A stretch of 60,228 nt of DNA from Halalkalibacter alkaliphilus (GTDB lineage: Bacteria > Bacillota > Bacilli > Bacillales > Bacillaceae_D), in the NCBI RefSeq assembly GCF_023555415.1, contig NZ_JAKRYL010000025.1, positions 1 through 60,228 of the forward strand. Reading direction: 5' to 3'. The notes under the pieces were generated by a model. The model did not search any database, was not told the origin of the DNA, and worked only from the letters and a program-made list of their open reading frames with translations. This document shows positions 59,886 through 60,228 of this stretch, piece by piece; positions within the stretch are counted from its first letter, which is position 1, and the number at the start of each line of letters is the position of its first letter. The position numbers and the translations under genes were made by a program.

Positions 59886-59962
59886 GCGCCCTTAGCTCAG
59901 CTGGATAGAGTGTTTGACTACGAATCAAAAGGTCGGGAGTTCGAATCTCTCAGGGCGCGCCA
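59886..59962 (+). tRNA. tRNA-Arg (anticodon ACG)
   Basis: GCGCCCT/AGGGCGC acceptor, CTACGAA loop, T-arm GAGTTCGAATC and encoded CCA. Confidence 0.95.
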
Positions 59963-59977
59963 TTCTATTTAAGAAAA

Positions 59978-60054
59978 CGGGAAGTGGCTCAGCTTGGTAG
60001 AGCACCTGGTTTGGGACCAGGGGGTCGCAGGTTCAAATCCTGTCTTCCCGACCA
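59978..60054 (+). tRNA. tRNA-Pro (anticodon TGG)
   Basis: CGGGAAG/CTTCCCG acceptor, TTTGGGA loop, GGTTCAAATCC T-arm and encoded CCA. Confidence 0.95.
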
Positions 60055-60076
60055 TTTAATAGAACTAAAAGAATAT

Positions 60077-60107
60077 GCGGGTGTAGTTTAGTGGTAAAAC
60101 CTCAGCC
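60077..60107 (+). pseudogene. tRNA-Gly cut in the anticodon loop
   Basis: The 5' half (GCGGGTGTAGTTTAGTGGTA, then AAACCTCAGCC) equals that of a Bacillus tRNA-Gly. After the 5' anticodon stem and first loop base the expected TTCCAAGCTGA is replaced by ACGAGCAAAGC. No 3' half, T-arm or CCA follows in the remaining 121 bases. The break at the anticodon loop is the usual crossover site of tRNA-targeting integrases. Confidence 0.8.
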
Positions 60108-60228
60108 ACGAGCAAAGCATCTGCCGAATAAGCTGCGAGTTGTCTCGACGCATTTGCTTCTAAGAGATACTTGAAGATGAAGAGACATGTTAGTGCGTTA
60201 TTTTTACAAGAGGTGACAAAATATTATC
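60108..60228. other. Foreign-looking sequence after the cut tRNA
   Basis: It starts with a large imperfect inverted repeat (GAGCAAAG.. against ..TTTGCTTC, 60110-60162), including CTGCGAGTTGTCTCGACGCA. It ends with AAGAGGTGACAAAAT, which could be the ribosome site of a gene beyond the window. I cannot identify it. Confidence 0.4.

Overview
The window looks like a chromosomal segment of a low-GC, spore-forming member of the Bacillaceae. I infer this from AGGAGG-type ribosome sites, frequent TTG/GTG starts, lipoprotein signal peptides, and genes for TnrA, ComK, a Spo0E-like phosphatase, AbrB-like and Fur-regulated basic proteins, plus tRNAs of Bacillus type. No rRNA, CRISPR array, phage structural gene or conjugation gene is visible. 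Most of the window is accessory sequence: orphan lipoproteins, decayed genes and dispersed repeats.

Layout. 1-2.2 kb: 5' part of an SLH-domain surface protein with a (PEPS/PEPT)n tail, a relic of an ECF sigma gene, and a Fur-regulated basic protein. 2.9-6.4 kb (minus): NERD protein, HTH protein, ComK homologue, XRE regulator and a sigma-70-family factor. 6.9-9.6 kb: a KAP-type P-loop NTPase with membrane helices. 10-17 kb: membrane protein, truncated PQQ-propeller lipoprotein, lipase-like hydrolase, NlpA/MetQ-like lipoprotein, TPR lipoprotein. 17-24 kb: PIN protein with a DUF1294-PDZ protein, M48 protease, Spo0E-like gene inside a pair of inverted repeats, two small membrane/lipoprotein genes, and an RHH-zinc protein followed by an AbrB-zinc protein.

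24.2-31.8 kb holds the most interesting locus: a YaaW/DUF3944 gene divergent from eight co-directional genes (dynamin-like GTPase, two coiled-coil proteins, DUF4230 membrane protein, a basic membrane-associated protein, a YkgJ-type cysteine-cluster protein, a glycine-rich hydrophobic coiled-coil protein and a small helical protein). It looks like a membrane-remodelling or membrane-stress system. I do not recognise it as a described system.

32-43 kb: decayed polysaccharide deacetylase, ECF sigma/anti-sigma pair, SGNH hydrolase, zinc-ribbon/FxLYD protein with an HtrA-like protease, a 25-codon peptide gene with its own promoter and terminator, and a MoxR-DUF58-transglutaminase operon. 43-53 kb: two carboxylate-uptake modules (TctCBA + GntR + MmgE/PrpD; DASS transporter + GntR + MmgE/PrpD). 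Their PrpD-family proteins are almost identical, and GntR-type operators are visible upstream. 53-59 kb: a RAYT (REP-associated tyrosine transposase), TnrA, a YVTN propeller protein, zinc-motif proteins and a GGDEF protein. The right end is a tRNA operon (Ala, Ser, Tyr, Leu, Arg, Pro) ending in a tRNA-Gly cut in its anticodon loop.

Two dispersed repeat families run through the window. One is a GGGACAGG..CCTTGTCCC palindromic family, usually placed right at stop codons, which I link to the RAYT gene. The other is a ~100-bp element with several DnaA-box-like 9-mers, present five times.
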